Origin: Nitrosovibrio sp. Nv4
GTDB taxonomy: Bacteria > Pseudomonadota > Gammaproteobacteria > Burkholderiales > Nitrosomonadaceae
Length of the DNA stretch: 64,000 nt
Assembly: GCA_945860135.1 (NCBI GenBank)
Contig: CAMAPK010000002.1
Location: 117,641 to 181,640, forward strand
Direction of reading: 5' to 3'
In this document: one piece after another, positions 38,626-48,784 of the stretch
Position numbering within the stretch: position 1 is the first letter of the stretch
Layout of the letters: each line of letters opens with the position of its first letter
Notes under the pieces: generated by a model
What the model saw: only the letters and a program-made list of their open reading frames with translations
Database searches by the model: none
Told to the model about the DNA's origin: nothing
Position numbers and translations under genes: made by a program

Positions 38626-39669
38626 ATGAAACACATCAAGCCAGATCGCTACGGGCTCAACACATATATTTTCCCGGTCTATGTGTTGTTCATCGCCTAT
38701 GTCAGCCTGTCACCTTTCACCGGCTGGCGCGCACCGGAAGGCGCTGTATTTCATTTTCTCACTGTCTGGCCGCGCTACATCACCCGCTTCGATGTCCTGA
38801 TCAATATCCTTGCCTACCTTCCGCTTGGTTTTCTGGCAGCGCTCTCCCTGCACCGACTGCGCGGCGGAGCACTGATACTGGCCGCTACCGCTGCAGGTGC
38901 CGCTGTCAGTCTTGGCATGGAAACCCTGCAAGTATTCGTCCCTGGGCGCATCGCTTCAATCCCTGACCTGCTCACCAACACCGCCGGCAGTCTGGCCGGT
39001 GCCACGTTGGCCCACTCTCTGGGCAGCCGCTCCCACCTCATGCAGAAACTGGTGCTATGGAGAAACCGCTGGTTCCTATCAGGCCGCATCGCCGATTGGG
39101 GGCTGGTGCTGTTGGGATTGTGGCTGTTCATCCAGGCCAACCCTTCGCTGCCGTTAATGGGCGTCTGGTCGGGACAAGTCCCCTCTATTGCTCCAGCGCA
39201 TTTCGATATGGTATTAACCATCGCGATCCTGCTCAACACGCTTGCACTTGGCATACTGCTGTCGGCGATTCTGCAACCGCCCCGACCACTGTGGATTGCG
39301 GCGCTGATCTTTCTCGTCGTCTGTGTTGTCATCAAGTGGCTGGCCGCACAAGCCCTGCTGAAACCGGAGGCCCTATCCCAATGGCTGTCCGCCGAATCTC
39401 TGGTCGGAATCGGCTACGCCGCGATCTTGCTGACCCTGACGTTGCGTCTGCAGCTACGCGACCGAATCTGGCTGATGGCAGCCTTCCTGATTACGGGGAC
39501 TGTGCTGACCATGTCAAATACGGGCTACGGATTACCCGCGACCGTGCTGCAATTGTTTGACTGGCGTCATGGCCACCTGTTGAATTTCAATGGCCTCACC
39601 CGCTTGCTGGCCGAGCTATGGGCGCTCCTGGCATTGCCGTATCTGCTGGCACTCTACCGGAGGTTTTAA
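38626..39669 (+). CDS. VanZ-like membrane protein
   Basis: A 347-residue polytopic membrane protein. The N-terminal 130 residues form a VanZ-like domain (YVLFIAYVSLSPFTGW, DVLINILAYLPLGFLAAL, ETLQVFVPGRIASIPDLLTN, GSLAGATLA) followed by about five more helices. VanZ confers low-level teicoplanin resistance in enterococci, but the role of the family in Gram-negative bacteria is unknown, and no resistance genes are nearby. It appears monocistronic. Confidence 0.85.
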   Translation: MKHIKPDRYGLNTYIFPVYVLFIAYVSLSPFTGWRAPEGAVFHFLTVWPRYITRFDVLINILAYLPLGFLAALSLHRLRGGALILAATAAGAAVSLGMETLQVFVPGRIASIPDLLTNTAGSLAGATLAHSLGSRSHLMQKLVLWRNRWFLSGRIADWGLVLLGLWLFIQANPSLPLMGVWSGQVPSIAPAHFDMVLTIAILLNTLALGILLSAILQPPRPLWIAALIFLVVCVVIKWLAAQALLKPEALSQWLSAESLVGIGYAAILLTLTLRLQLRDRIWLMAAFLITGTVLTMSNTGYGLPATVLQLFDWRHGHLLNFNGLTRLLAELWALLALPYLLALYRRF

Positions 39670-39743
39670 CTAGGTACCGTTTGCACATTTAATGCTAATC
39701 TACGTACAGGATGGCTCCACAGCATGTCGGCATGGAGGTTGCG

Positions 39744-40358
39744 ATGGCGAAAAATAATATCCCGTGTCACGTCGGCTTCATTCCCGATGGAAATCGCCGC
39801 TGGGCCGTGGAGCAGGGCCTGCCGAAAGAAGCCGGATATGCTTGTGGTATAAACCCGGGGCTGCTGCTGTACGAGCAATGTAAGGCATGCGGTATTCAGG
39901 AAGCTTCCATCTACTGCTTTACCCAGGACAATACCAAGCGGCCCTCCGCTCAGAAACAGGCATTCAGCGAGGCCTGCGTTGCATTCGCTTTCGAGGTCGC
40001 ACGCCGGGGAGCAGCGCTGCTTGTGGTCGGCGATGAAACCTCGGCACAATTCCCCAAGGTGCTGACAGAATTCCGCCAACGCCAGGGTGCCGGAATGAAA
40101 GTCAATCTGCTCGTCAACTACGGCTGGGAATGGGATCTGGCCGGGCTTAAAAACGGCGGCCTGCGTTCAGATGAGGTTTCACGGCTGGATCTGATCGTAC
40201 GCTGGGGAGGAGGGCGCCGCTTGAGCGGTTTTCTCCCGGTGCAATCGGTCTATGCGGATTTCTATGTCAGGGATGAATACTGGCCCGATTTTGATCCGCA
40301 GCATTTTGAGCACGCACTCACCTGGTTCAAGAATCAGGATCAGACACTCGGCGGGTAA
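39744..40358 (+). CDS. Short cis-prenyltransferase (UppS family) paralogue
   Basis: A 204-residue protein related to undecaprenyl diphosphate synthase. HVGFIPDGNRRWA matches the catalytic Asp motif HVAxIMDGNGRWA and the C-terminal RWGGGRRLSGFLPVQS and YWPDF match the diphosphate-binding RTxGExRxSxFLxWQxxY and LWPDF. GGAGG lies five bases before ATG 39744. It is shorter than usual (about 250) and the middle motif NYGGRxEI is changed to NYGWEWDL, so product length or activity may differ. It is not next to cdsA, dxr or bamA as the housekeeping uppS is, hence probably a second paralogue. Confidence 0.75.
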   Translation: MAKNNIPCHVGFIPDGNRRWAVEQGLPKEAGYACGINPGLLLYEQCKACGIQEASIYCFTQDNTKRPSAQKQAFSEACVAFAFEVARRGAALLVVGDETSAQFPKVLTEFRQRQGAGMKVNLLVNYGWEWDLAGLKNGGLRSDEVSRLDLIVRWGGGRRLSGFLPVQSVYADFYVRDEYWPDFDPQHFEHALTWFKNQDQTLGG

Positions 40359-40378
40359 TGTCTCATTCTGATCTGGGG

Positions 40379-40440
40379 AAGGTCTGGTTAAGTCCGTTCG
40401 TGGTGAGCATGTCGAACCATAAGTGGAATTCATCAGACTT
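40379..40440. repeat. Short imperfect inverted repeat
   Basis: AAGGTCTGGTTAAGTCC at the left and an imperfect inverse (GGAATTCATCAGACTT) at the right flank GTTCGTGGTGAGC. The interior resembles, in reverse, TTCGACAAGCTCAGCCCGAA in the 10339 element. It lies directly before the ferredoxin promoter. Confidence 0.45.
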
Positions 40441-40448
40441 TACTTGGG

Positions 40449-40454
40449 TATAAT
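40449..40454 (+). promoter_or_regulatory. Consensus -10 box before the ferredoxin gene
   Basis: TATAAT lies 30 bp before the ferredoxin start; the -35 region falls inside the preceding inverted repeat and is poor. A promoter here would be partly made of repeat DNA. Confidence 0.45.
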
Positions 40455-40484
40455 CTTCATTCTAATACTTCCTCGAACATCTTC

Positions 40485-40796
40485 ATGAGCCACTATCGCT
40501 ACCATGTATTTTTCTGCACCAACCAGCGCGAAGCCGGTGCATTGTGCTGCAACAACCATGGCGCCCAGGCGATGCGCGATTACGCCAAGGAACGCATCAA
40601 GGCGCTCAAACTCGACAGCAAAAGCAAGCGGGTGCGAATCAACACGGCCGGGTGTCTGGACCGCTGCAACGAAGGCCCGGTGATCGTGGTTTATCCGGAA
40701 GAAGTCTGGTACACCTATGTGGACAAGGAAGACATTGACGAGATCATCGAGGAACATCTGAAAAACGGCCGCGTGGTCGAGCGGCTGAAGATCTGA
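40485..40796 (+). CDS. Thioredoxin-like [2Fe-2S] ferredoxin
   Basis: A 103-residue protein of the thioredoxin-fold ferredoxin family: YHVFFCTNQREAGALCC near the N-terminus and NTAGCLDRCNEGP in the second half supply the cluster cysteines, followed by VVYPEEVWYTYVDKEDIDEI. Members carry electrons; the physiological partner is unknown. It is followed after 25 bp by the hydrolase gene, a pairing that may be an operon. Confidence 0.9.
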   Translation: MSHYRYHVFFCTNQREAGALCCNNHGAQAMRDYAKERIKALKLDSKSKRVRINTAGCLDRCNEGPVIVVYPEEVWYTYVDKEDIDEIIEEHLKNGRVVERLKI

Positions 40797-40821
40797 AACC
40801 TTATTTTCTTCAATTGCAGCA

Positions 40822-41460
40822 GTGAACGTTCCTCAGAAATTCTTCATCGACGGCCCGGCTGGCAAGCTGGAAACGGCGCTGGCTGAACCGGATGCTGCCC
40901 GCCCCGGCGGCATTGCTGGCATAGCCGTCATCGCTCATCCCCATCCGCTATATGGCGGCACCATGGACAGCAAGATCGTGCATACCCTGTTCAAGGTTTT
41001 GCCGGAACTGGGATTTATCACTGTCAAATTCAATTTTCGCGGCGTCGGCAAGAGTGACGGCACTTACGCTAATGGTGTGGGTGAAATCGAGGACGTGCTG
41101 GCAGTGGTCGGGGCTATCCGCAGCCAATTTGCTGCCGGACTGGATGATTTGCCATTGCTGTTGGCGGGTTTCTCTTTCGGCGGCGCAATTCAGGCGCACG
41201 CAGCGCAACGGCTCAACCCGCAGAAACTTGTATTGGTGGCGCCCTCGGTGGAGCGGCTGAAAGCGCCGCCCGTTGCCGGCCACGCTGCCAGCACGCTGAT
41301 TATCCATGGTGACCGGGACGACGTGGTGCCGCTGCAATCCGTGCTGGACTGGGCCGCGCCACAGGAACTGCCGGTAGTGGTAATCCCGGGTGCGGAGCAT
41401 TTCTTTCACGGCCGGCTGCATATCCTCCGCCGCATTGTGCTCGATTCCTGCCGGCTGTAA
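40822..41460 (+). CDS. Alpha/beta hydrolase
   Basis: A 212-residue cytosolic hydrolase with AVIAHPHPLYGGTMDSKIV, FNFRGVGKSDG, the nucleophile elbow AGFSFGGA (Ser), Asp in IHGDRDDVVP and His in GAEHFFHG, giving a complete Ser-Asp-His triad. The family (YqiA/CC2921-like) has unknown substrates. The start is GTG 40822 with no strong ribosome site. Confidence 0.88.
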   Translation: MNVPQKFFIDGPAGKLETALAEPDAARPGGIAGIAVIAHPHPLYGGTMDSKIVHTLFKVLPELGFITVKFNFRGVGKSDGTYANGVGEIEDVLAVVGAIRSQFAAGLDDLPLLLAGFSFGGAIQAHAAQRLNPQKLVLVAPSVERLKAPPVAGHAASTLIIHGDRDDVVPLQSVLDWAAPQELPVVVIPGAEHFFHGRLHILRRIVLDSCRL

Positions 41461-41509
41461 GCGTAATCAACTGTAAAATTCTGCTCGACACCTTCTACGG
41501 AAACAACCC

Positions 41510-41971
41510 ATGAGATTTCTCCACCTTCACCTCACTATTATTCTGGCCGTATGGATCGGATATGGCGGCACTTTCAGTGCGTATGCTGCCGATAAAATGA
41601 AATTTGAGACTGACCCGCCACAACGACTGGAGGTGCGCTACCGCCTGTTCAAAACGGGGAACATGTGGAATTTCCTGGAGCTCGATACCCAGACCGGTCG
41701 CCTCTGGCAAGTGCAGTTCAGCGTGGACAACGATAATAATCGAACACGCACACCGATCAACACAGAGGCGCTGGCAACCGATGGTAAGAACGGGCGTTTT
41801 ACCTTGTACCCGACCGATAATATGTGGAACTTCCTGATGGTGGATCAGGACAGCGGCCGCATCTGGCAGGCACAGTTCTCCATTGATGATGAGAACCGCG
41901 GGATTTTTCCGATAGTCGGATCTGAAGATGCGCGCCTCTTGCCCGAAAAATTACTGAAAAATCCCAGATAG
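41510..41971 (+). CDS. Secreted protein with duplicated NMWNFL-GR-WQ motif
   Basis: A 153-residue exported protein (signal peptide ending SAYAA near residue 27) of no family I recognise. It contains two copies of one unit about 55 residues apart: RLFKTGNMWNFLELDTQTG then RLWQVQFSVD, and TLYPTDNMWNFLMVDQDSG then RIWQAQFSID. Each looks like one four-stranded beta unit in which the conserved Trp residues could pack or bind ligand. Position, downstream of a hydrolase and upstream of small membrane proteins, gives no function. Confidence 0.75.
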   Translation: MRFLHLHLTIILAVWIGYGGTFSAYAADKMKFETDPPQRLEVRYRLFKTGNMWNFLELDTQTGRLWQVQFSVDNDNNRTRTPINTEALATDGKNGRFTLYPTDNMWNFLMVDQDSGRIWQAQFSIDDENRGIFPIVGSEDARLLPEKLLKNPR

Positions 41972-42013
41972 GAAGAAGAGGTACAATCCCGGTAGTGGAG
42001 CCAGATAGCCCTT

Positions 42014-42217
42014 ATGCAACGTCTGCTTATTCTGCTCGGCCTGTTGTTGTTACTGGTGGGACTGGCATGGCCCTGGCTGTCGAAGCTGCCGCTAGGACGG
42101 TTGCCGGGGGATATCACCATCGAGCGGGAAAACTTCAGTTTTTACTTTCCGTTGACCACCGGTCTGCTGGTGTCGGTACTGCTGTCGCTGCTGCTATGGT
42201 GGTGGTCACGAAAGTGA
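42014..42217 (+). CDS. DUF2905 small membrane protein
   Basis: A 67-residue protein with two hydrophobic helices (about 3-22 and 48-64) flanking KLPLGRLPGDITIERENFSFYFP, the DUF2905 signature. These are found widely in bacteria, function unknown. It begins 42 bp after the duplicated-motif protein and precedes a 39-residue membrane peptide. Confidence 0.88.
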   Translation: MQRLLILLGLLLLLVGLAWPWLSKLPLGRLPGDITIERENFSFYFPLTTGLLVSVLLSLLLWWWSRK

Positions 42218-42251
42218 GTGCCCGCAAACTTTCTGCAAAGGAGATGACTAA

Positions 42252-42371
42252 GTGGATTTATACGAGTCCATGGTGTTCTGGTTCGCCAAGGAATTTGTAA
42301 AGGCCATCCTGGGTCTGGGATTCATTCTGGGAGTGATCCTGCTGGTGCAATGGATGAGAAGTGATGACTGA
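42252..42371 (+). CDS. Predicted 39-residue single-helix membrane peptide
   Basis: GTG 42252 has AGGAG eight bases before it and opens a 39-codon frame: VDLYESMVFWFAKEFVKAI, then LGLGFILGVILLVQWMRSDD and a stop. The pattern of an amphipathic acidic start, one hydrophobic helix and a charged end is typical of real small membrane proteins. It lies between DUF2905 and a DUF6279 lipoprotein gene. No homologue is recalled, so coding status rests on the ribosome site, composition and placement. Confidence 0.55.
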   Translation: MDLYESMVFWFAKEFVKAILGLGFILGVILLVQWMRSDD

Positions 42372-42398
42372 TTTTAGACTGTGCCTGCAATTACCATA

Positions 42399-43256
42399 AT
42401 GCGTTTTCCCAGGATCTCACTGCGTCAACTGTTGCTGCCGCTACTGCTCTTGCTGCTGAGCGGCTGCAGCGTCGTCACCGTCGCCTACAACAATGTCGAT
42501 ATGGCGATACGCTGGGTCGTCACCGATTACTTCGATTTCAACACCCATCAGCAGGCGCAGTTCGAGCGGGATTTGCGGCGTGTGCATGCCTGGCACCGCA
42601 GGGAAGAACTGCCGAAATACGCCATGCTGTGTACCGAAACAGCCAGACGCGTCGAAGCCGGACTCAAACCGGCTGATCTGGACTGGATGGATGACGCGAT
42701 GGAGGCACGCAGAGAAGCGCTGATGCATTATGTCGCTGGGGATTTGGCCGGTGTGCTGGGAACCATGGAGCCAGTCCAGTTCAGCGCCATGGACACGAAG
42801 TTCGCCAAAGAAAATGCAAAGTTTCGCAAGGAACATCTTGACGGCACCCCCGAGGCACTGGAAAAGAAGCGCGTGAAGCGGTCGCTGGAGCGTATCGAAG
42901 ACTGGGTGGGGACGCTTGAACCGAACCAGAAAGAACGGGTCACTGCCATGGTGAAAGCTTTTCCGCAGAGCGCCGAGCATCGCTACGCACACCGCGCCAC
43001 CCGGCAAAGAATGCTGCGCGAACTGCTCGAAGCCAGACTACCGAAGGACAAGCTGGAAGAAGGTCTCAGACAATGGCTGGTCGATTGGGGAAATGGCCGC
43101 AGCACCGAACATGAGCGGGTCTGGGCGCAATGGGTGAAGCAGTTGCGGCAACTGCTGCTGGAGCTTGATGCGATGCTGACGCCGAAACAACGCCTGCATT
43201 TGACCCAGAAGCTGCATGGCTACGCAAAAGATTTCACCCTGTTGAGCAAGCGCTGA
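42399..43256 (+). CDS. DUF6279-type lipoprotein
   Basis: A 285-residue lipoprotein with lipobox LLSGC (Cys at about 23) followed by VVTVAYNNVDMAIRWVVTD and a mainly helical, charged body (WHRREELPKYA, EKKRVKRSLERIEDWVG). This composition matches the DUF6279 family, of unknown function. ATG 42399 is favoured over the in-frame GTG 42381 as it places the lipobox at the usual distance. Confidence 0.8.
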   Translation: MRFPRISLRQLLLPLLLLLLSGCSVVTVAYNNVDMAIRWVVTDYFDFNTHQQAQFERDLRRVHAWHRREELPKYAMLCTETARRVEAGLKPADLDWMDDAMEARREALMHYVAGDLAGVLGTMEPVQFSAMDTKFAKENAKFRKEHLDGTPEALEKKRVKRSLERIEDWVGTLEPNQKERVTAMVKAFPQSAEHRYAHRATRQRMLRELLEARLPKDKLEEGLRQWLVDWGNGRSTEHERVWAQWVKQLRQLLLELDAMLTPKQRLHLTQKLHGYAKDFTLLSKR

Positions 43257-43299
43257 ACCTAATTCATTCCGACATGACTGAGACCCTCAAGGAGTCAAA

Positions 43300-43725
43300 A
43301 TGAGTTCCTCAAAGAATTTCATCAAATTAACCGGCATTTCACTGCTCTTCGCCGCTGTGCTTAGCGCATGCGACAAGCCGGGACCGGCAGAGACCGCAGG
43401 TAAAAAGATAGACCAGACAGTTGGTGAAGCCGGCAAGAAAATAGGCGAAGTGGCCGATAAAGTTGTTGAAAAACTGGGCGAACAAGGCGAGAAAGCTGTT
43501 GTGGTCATCGATGATGCCGAGATTACGGCCAAGGTCAAAGCAGCCATTTTTGCCGAGCCCGGTCTCAAGACGCTGCAAATCAGCGTTGATACCGCAAAAG
43601 GCGTGGTAACGTTAAGCGGTTCAGTCGACTCGCCGGCAAGTAGCGATATGGCCAAAGTACTGGCGGGTGCGGTGACCGGAGTAAAAGAAGTTAAAAATCG
43701 GCTGGTGATAAAACCGGTCAAATAA
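43300..43725 (+). CDS. BON-domain lipoprotein
   Basis: A 141-residue lipoprotein (lipobox VLSAC) with a helical Lys/Glu-rich linker (KKIGEVADKVVEKLGEQGEK) and a C-terminal BON domain (about 70-140: DAEITAKVKAAIFAEPGLK, VDTAKGVVTLSGSVDSP, VKEVKNRLVIKP). BON proteins bind phospholipid and stabilise the envelope, often in osmotic stress (OsmY-like). AAGGAG lies seven bases before ATG 43300. Confidence 0.92.
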   Translation: MSSSKNFIKLTGISLLFAAVLSACDKPGPAETAGKKIDQTVGEAGKKIGEVADKVVEKLGEQGEKAVVVIDDAEITAKVKAAIFAEPGLKTLQISVDTAKGVVTLSGSVDSPASSDMAKVLAGAVTGVKEVKNRLVIKPVK

Positions 43726-43871
43726 GATTGTGTTTTCGCCACTTCATAATGAGAAGTGGCCTCGCAGATTTGCACAGTGCGCGAGATGTGAACCGCAACA
43801 CGATGAATCGCTGCTTCAGGCCAGACCGCCTGTTCCAGTCAGTACCCTCACCAGTATCAGCCAAATATTTC

Positions 43872-45557
43872 ATGAGACACAACAACCTCGAACGCGGCAC
43901 TGCCATTCCGGATATTCCCGCTACCCCTGATCTTTCCGCTCTGCGCAATCTGTGCGATGCGCAATTCGATAATAGTTTCGTGCGCGCACTGCCCGGCGAT
44001 GCGGAAACTCACAATGTGCCCCGTGCGGTGCGCAACGCCTGTTATACGCGCGTCGGTCCAACCCCGGTACGAGCGCCACGGCTGCTGGCTTGGGCACAAC
44101 CGGTAGGAGAATTACTCGGCATCTCGCGCCCGGAGTCGCCTGCCGGTCCGGCGGCAGAAGTGCTCGGCGGCAACCGCGTCCTCCCCGGCATGCAGCCCTA
44201 CGCGGCACGCTACGGCGGGTACCAGTTCGGCCATTGGGCGGGGCAGCTCGGCGATGGCCGCGCCATAACCCTGGGCGAGATGCTCAGTCCGGATGGCAAG
44301 CGCTGGGAGTTACAGCTCAAGGGTGCCGGCAAAACGCCCTATTCGCGCACCGCGGATGGGCGCGCGGTGTTGCGCTCGTCGGTGCGCGAATTTCTGTGCA
44401 GCGAAGCCATGCATTATCTGGGCGTGCCGACTACCCGGGCGTTGAGCCTGGTGGCGACCGGCGAATCTGTGGTGCGCGACATGTTTTATGACGGCAACCC
44501 GCAGGCCGAGATGGGCGCCATCGTCTGCCGCGTCGCACCATCATTCGTGCGCTTTGGCAACTTCGAGATACTGGCCGCGCACAGTGAGCTGGATGCGCTC
44601 AAGCGTCTGGCCGACTACGTCATAAGCCAGCATTTCCCCGAACTGGGGGCACCTTCACCTTCAATCTACGCGCGCTGGTTCGAAGAGATCTGCCGCCGCA
44701 CCGGAACACTGGTAGCCCACTGGATGCGGGTTGGTTTCGTCCACGGCGTGATGAACACCGACAATATGTCGATACTGGGGCTGACGATCGACTACGGCCC
44801 CTACGGCTGGTTGGGGGGTTTCGATTTGCGATGGACGCCCAACACTACGGATGCGCAGGGACGGCGTTATTGCTATGGCAACCAGCCAGAGATCGCGCAA
44901 TGGAATTTGACCCGGCTTGCCACCGCGCTCGCCCCGCTGGTCGGCGACCGCGCGGCGCTGGAGCAGGGATTGGCTGTCTTTGGCGACACCTTCCACAACG
45001 CATGGCGTGAAATGCTGGCCGACAAGCTTGGGCTGGTCGCGCTGGGACATGAAGGCGATGACCTGCTGCTGAGCGACCTGTTTGATCTGTTGCAGCAGAT
45101 TGAGACCGATATGACGCTCTTCTTTCGCGGTCTCATGACCATTCCGGTGGATGGCGTAGCTGACATGCTGGAGGATGCCGCACTGGCCGGGCTGCTGCGG
45201 CGCGCGTTCTATACTGAAGAAGTCTTTGCACCCACGCCACTGAGCCAGTTAGCCGGCTGGCTGCGCCGCTATATTGCGCGGGTGCGTCTGGATGTGGCGG
45301 CTACGGATTTGCCGGAGTTTGTAAACGTGCGTTTGCAGCGGATGCGACGCGCCAATCCCAAGTACGTCCTACGCAATTATCTGGCGCAGCAGGCGATTGA
45401 AGCACTGCAGCAGGGCGATGCATCCGTCATGATGCGGCTGATGCAGGTATTGCAACACCCCTACGACGAACAACCCGCGCATGATGAGCTTGCAGACCGG
45501 CGTCCCGAATGGGCGCGTAACAAACCGGGATGTTCGGCGCTGTCATGCAGCTCGTGA
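43872..45557 (+). CDS. selO: SelO-type protein adenylyltransferase (UPF0061)
   Basis: A 561-residue pseudokinase-fold AMPylator. Motifs: FDNSFVRALPGD, GGYQFGHWAGQLGDGRA, LKGAGKTPYSRTADGRAV, LRSSVREFLCSEAMHYLG, and the metal-binding region VHGVMNTDNMSILGLTIDYG. The C-terminal CSALSCSS has Cys where some SelO proteins carry selenocysteine. It transfers AMP to Ser/Thr/Tyr of proteins in oxidative stress. ATG 43872 fits the usual N-terminus; an earlier in-frame ATG at 43803 is possible and neither has a clear ribosome site. Confidence 0.9.
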   Translation: MRHNNLERGTAIPDIPATPDLSALRNLCDAQFDNSFVRALPGDAETHNVPRAVRNACYTRVGPTPVRAPRLLAWAQPVGELLGISRPESPAGPAAEVLGGNRVLPGMQPYAARYGGYQFGHWAGQLGDGRAITLGEMLSPDGKRWELQLKGAGKTPYSRTADGRAVLRSSVREFLCSEAMHYLGVPTTRALSLVATGESVVRDMFYDGNPQAEMGAIVCRVAPSFVRFGNFEILAAHSELDALKRLADYVISQHFPELGAPSPSIYARWFEEICRRTGTLVAHWMRVGFVHGVMNTDNMSILGLTIDYGPYGWLGGFDLRWTPNTTDAQGRRYCYGNQPEIAQWNLTRLATALAPLVGDRAALEQGLAVFGDTFHNAWREMLADKLGLVALGHEGDDLLLSDLFDLLQQIETDMTLFFRGLMTIPVDGVADMLEDAALAGLLRRAFYTEEVFAPTPLSQLAGWLRRYIARVRLDVAATDLPEFVNVRLQRMRRANPKYVLRNYLAQQAIEALQQGDASVMMRLMQVLQHPYDEQPAHDELADRRPEWARNKPGCSALSCSS

Positions 45558-45691
45558 ATTCTTGCCGACATGGCTTGTACCCGGGGCAATGGCGCCAGGC
45601 TCGCCAATCCTGTATTGAAGGTTGGCGGTGGTGGGGCTGAAGCTCGACCATGTTTTCCTGGCATGACATAGACTGTCAGACCAGGTTGGAA

Positions 45692-46843
<1,152 letters not shown>

Positions 46844-46932
46844 TCACAGCCCGGATGGTAGTATATAGAAATGGAACTGGCGTGGAAGCGCCTGATGCAA
46901 TAACCTGTCGCTTCCGCATAAAAGGAAATTAA

Positions 46933-47343
46933 ATGCTCTGGATCAAAGCGCTGCATATCATTTTCATGGTCACCTGGTTTGCCGGCCTGTTCTATTTGCC
47001 GCGCCTGTTTGTCTACCATGCCATGAGCGATGACCGGCCCAGCATCGAGCGCTTCAAGGTGATGGAACGCAAGCTCTATTACGGCATCATGACGCCGGGT
47101 GCGGTGCTGACCATCGTATTTGGTGTATGGCTCTGGTTGAGCTATGGCTTTTCCGGCGGCTGGCTGCATGCCAAGCTGGCGCTGGTGGCGGTGCTGGTTG
47201 CTTACCATCTTTACTGCGGCAAGTTGCTGGCCGATTTCAAGCATGACCGCAACCAGCATAGCCATGTCTATTACCGCTGGTTCAATGAAATTCCGGTGGT
47301 AATATTGATTGCGGTGGTGATACTGGTGGTAGTGAAGCCTTGA
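46933..47343 (+). CDS. hemJ: Protoporphyrinogen IX oxidase HemJ
   Basis: A 136-residue membrane protein with four helices: IKALHIIFMVTWFAGLFYLP, the conserved Arg-Leu-Phe-Val-Tyr-His, MERKLYYGIMTPGAVLT, WLHAKLALVAVLVAYH and FNEIPVVILIAVVILVVV. His and Lys residues conserved in HemJ are present (LHIIF, WLHAKL). It performs the penultimate step of heme synthesis. AAAGGA precedes ATG 46933. Confidence 0.92.
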   Translation: MLWIKALHIIFMVTWFAGLFYLPRLFVYHAMSDDRPSIERFKVMERKLYYGIMTPGAVLTIVFGVWLWLSYGFSGGWLHAKLALVAVLVAYHLYCGKLLADFKHDRNQHSHVYYRWFNEIPVVILIAVVILVVVKP

Positions 47344-47482
47344 TTCCAATTCCATTTCATCAGTGATACTTCGTTGATACCCTTACTCTCGCCTTGCCAT
47401 ACTAATCGTACTGTCTGCGGCGTTCGTTCGTCATCGCCTCGTTTCACTTTCGAACTGAAATTGGAAATCCCTCGGGTGACAT

Positions 47483-48016
47483 TCACTCATCCATCGGTGC
47501 CTGTCCCGGAAACAGCACATCGGTATAACCGAACAGGCGAAAATCGGTAATGCGCATCGGATAGAGGATGCCCTGCAGATGGTCGCATTCATGCTGCACC
47601 ACGCGCGCATGAAAACCGCCCACGCTGCGATCGATGGGCTGGCCGTACTGATCGAACCCCCGGTAACGCAGCCTGGCGAAACGCGGCACCATGCCGCGCA
47701 GACCCGGAACACTCAAGCAACCCTCCCAGTCCTGTTCCACCTCCTGCGTGAGCGGCGTCAGCACGGGATCCAGCAATACGGTGTAAGGCACTTCCTCGGC
47801 ATCGGGATAGCGTGGATTGGACTTCACGCCGAAGATCACCACTTGCAGACTGACGCCAATCTGCGGCGCCGCCAGTCCCGCGCCATCCTCCGCTTCCATG
47901 GTGTCATGCATATCCTGAATCAGCATATTGAGTTCAGGAGTATTGAATTTCTCCACCTTATCCGCCACTTTCAGCAGGCGCGGGTCGCCCATTCTCAGAA
48001 CGGTTCTAATCGACAT
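47483..48016 (-). CDS. def: Peptide deformylase
   Basis: A 177-residue metal hydrolase that removes the formyl group from new proteins. All three motifs are present: GLAAPQIG (47-54), EGCLSVP (98-104) and QHECDH (141-146), with metal ligands Cys100, His142 and His146. ATG 48016 gives the canonical N-terminus ([14 protein letters not shown]); the open frame extends upstream through the preceding gene. It overlaps the stop of the thioinosine phosphorylase gene by 11 bp. The usual partner fmt is not next to it, so this may be a second deformylase. Confidence 0.95.
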   Translation of the reverse strand: MSIRTVLRMGDPRLLKVADKVEKFNTPELNMLIQDMHDTMEAEDGAGLAAPQIGVSLQVVIFGVKSNPRYPDAEEVPYTVLLDPVLTPLTQEVEQDWEGCLSVPGLRGMVPRFARLRYRGFDQYGQPIDRSVGGFHARVVQHECDHLQGILYPMRITDFRLFGYTDVLFPGQAPMDE

Positions 48017-48752
48017 CGAGTTCCACCACTTGTTCAAGAATATCTCTGACACTGACCATCGCTTTTTCCAGCACGGCATGCACATCTTCCAGACGGATGA
48101 CATGCGCACTTGTCCCCCGTCCCGCCGCATAATTGGCCACTACCGCGAGGGTCGCGTAGCATAGCCCCAGTTCCTTCGCCAATGCCGCTTCCGGCATCCC
48201 GGTCATGCCCACCATATCGGCGCCATCCCGTTCCAGCCGGTTGACTTCCGCTGCGCTTTCAAGACGCGGCCCCTGGGTGGCGGCGTAAACGCCACCGTCG
48301 ATTATTTTCTCGTTTGTCCGCTTTGCCGCCTCCAGCAGGCGTCCGCGCGTAATCGGGCAGTAGGGTTCGGTGAAATCAATATGGGTAACCGCTCTGTCGC
48401 TGCCATCAAAATAGGTAAATTTGCGACCGTGAGTGTAATCGATAATCTGATCAGGAACCGCAATCATGCCAGGCGTGAGATCGGCACGGATGCCGCCCAC
48501 CGATGCCACCGACACCACCCGTGTCGGCTGGAGTGATTGCAGCGCCCACAGGTTGGCGCGATAGTTCACCGCATGCGGCGGGATGGTGTGGCCATAACCA
48601 TGGCGTGCCAGAAACACGATCTCGTGATTGCTGATCTTGCCAAACGTCAATGGCCCGGATGGTTCGCCATAAGGCGTGCGCATGACCTGCCGATGCGATA
48701 TTTCAAGACAGGCAAGCTGGGTCATGCCGGTACCACCAATGATTGCGAGCAT
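48006..48752 (-). CDS. S-methyl-5'-thioinosine/thioadenosine phosphorylase
   Basis: A 248-residue MTA-phosphorylase family enzyme: [61 protein letters not shown] and [18 protein letters not shown]. The last motif resembles the Pseudomonas S-methyl-5'-thioinosine phosphorylase, so the substrate is likely methylthioinosine, giving hypoxanthine and methylthioribose-1-phosphate. The neighbouring hpt gene uses hypoxanthine, supporting this reading. Confidence 0.85.
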   Translation of the reverse strand: MLAIIGGTGMTQLACLEISHRQVMRTPYGEPSGPLTFGKISNHEIVFLARHGYGHTIPPHAVNYRANLWALQSLQPTRVVSVASVGGIRADLTPGMIAVPDQIIDYTHGRKFTYFDGSDRAVTHIDFTEPYCPITRGRLLEAAKRTNEKIIDGGVYAATQGPRLESAAEVNRLERDGADMVGMTGMPEAALAKELGLCYATLAVVANYAAGRGTSAHVIRLEDVHAVLEKAMVSVRDILEQVVELDVD

Positions 48753-48784
48753 ATTTTTCAGAAGTCAGGCGTAATGGAAAAATT

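Noticed and set aside
47344..47470. Possible additional inverted-repeat element between hemJ and def
   Set aside because: The ends (TTCCAATTCC and CTGAAATTGGAA) match only loosely and no second copy is seen in the window.
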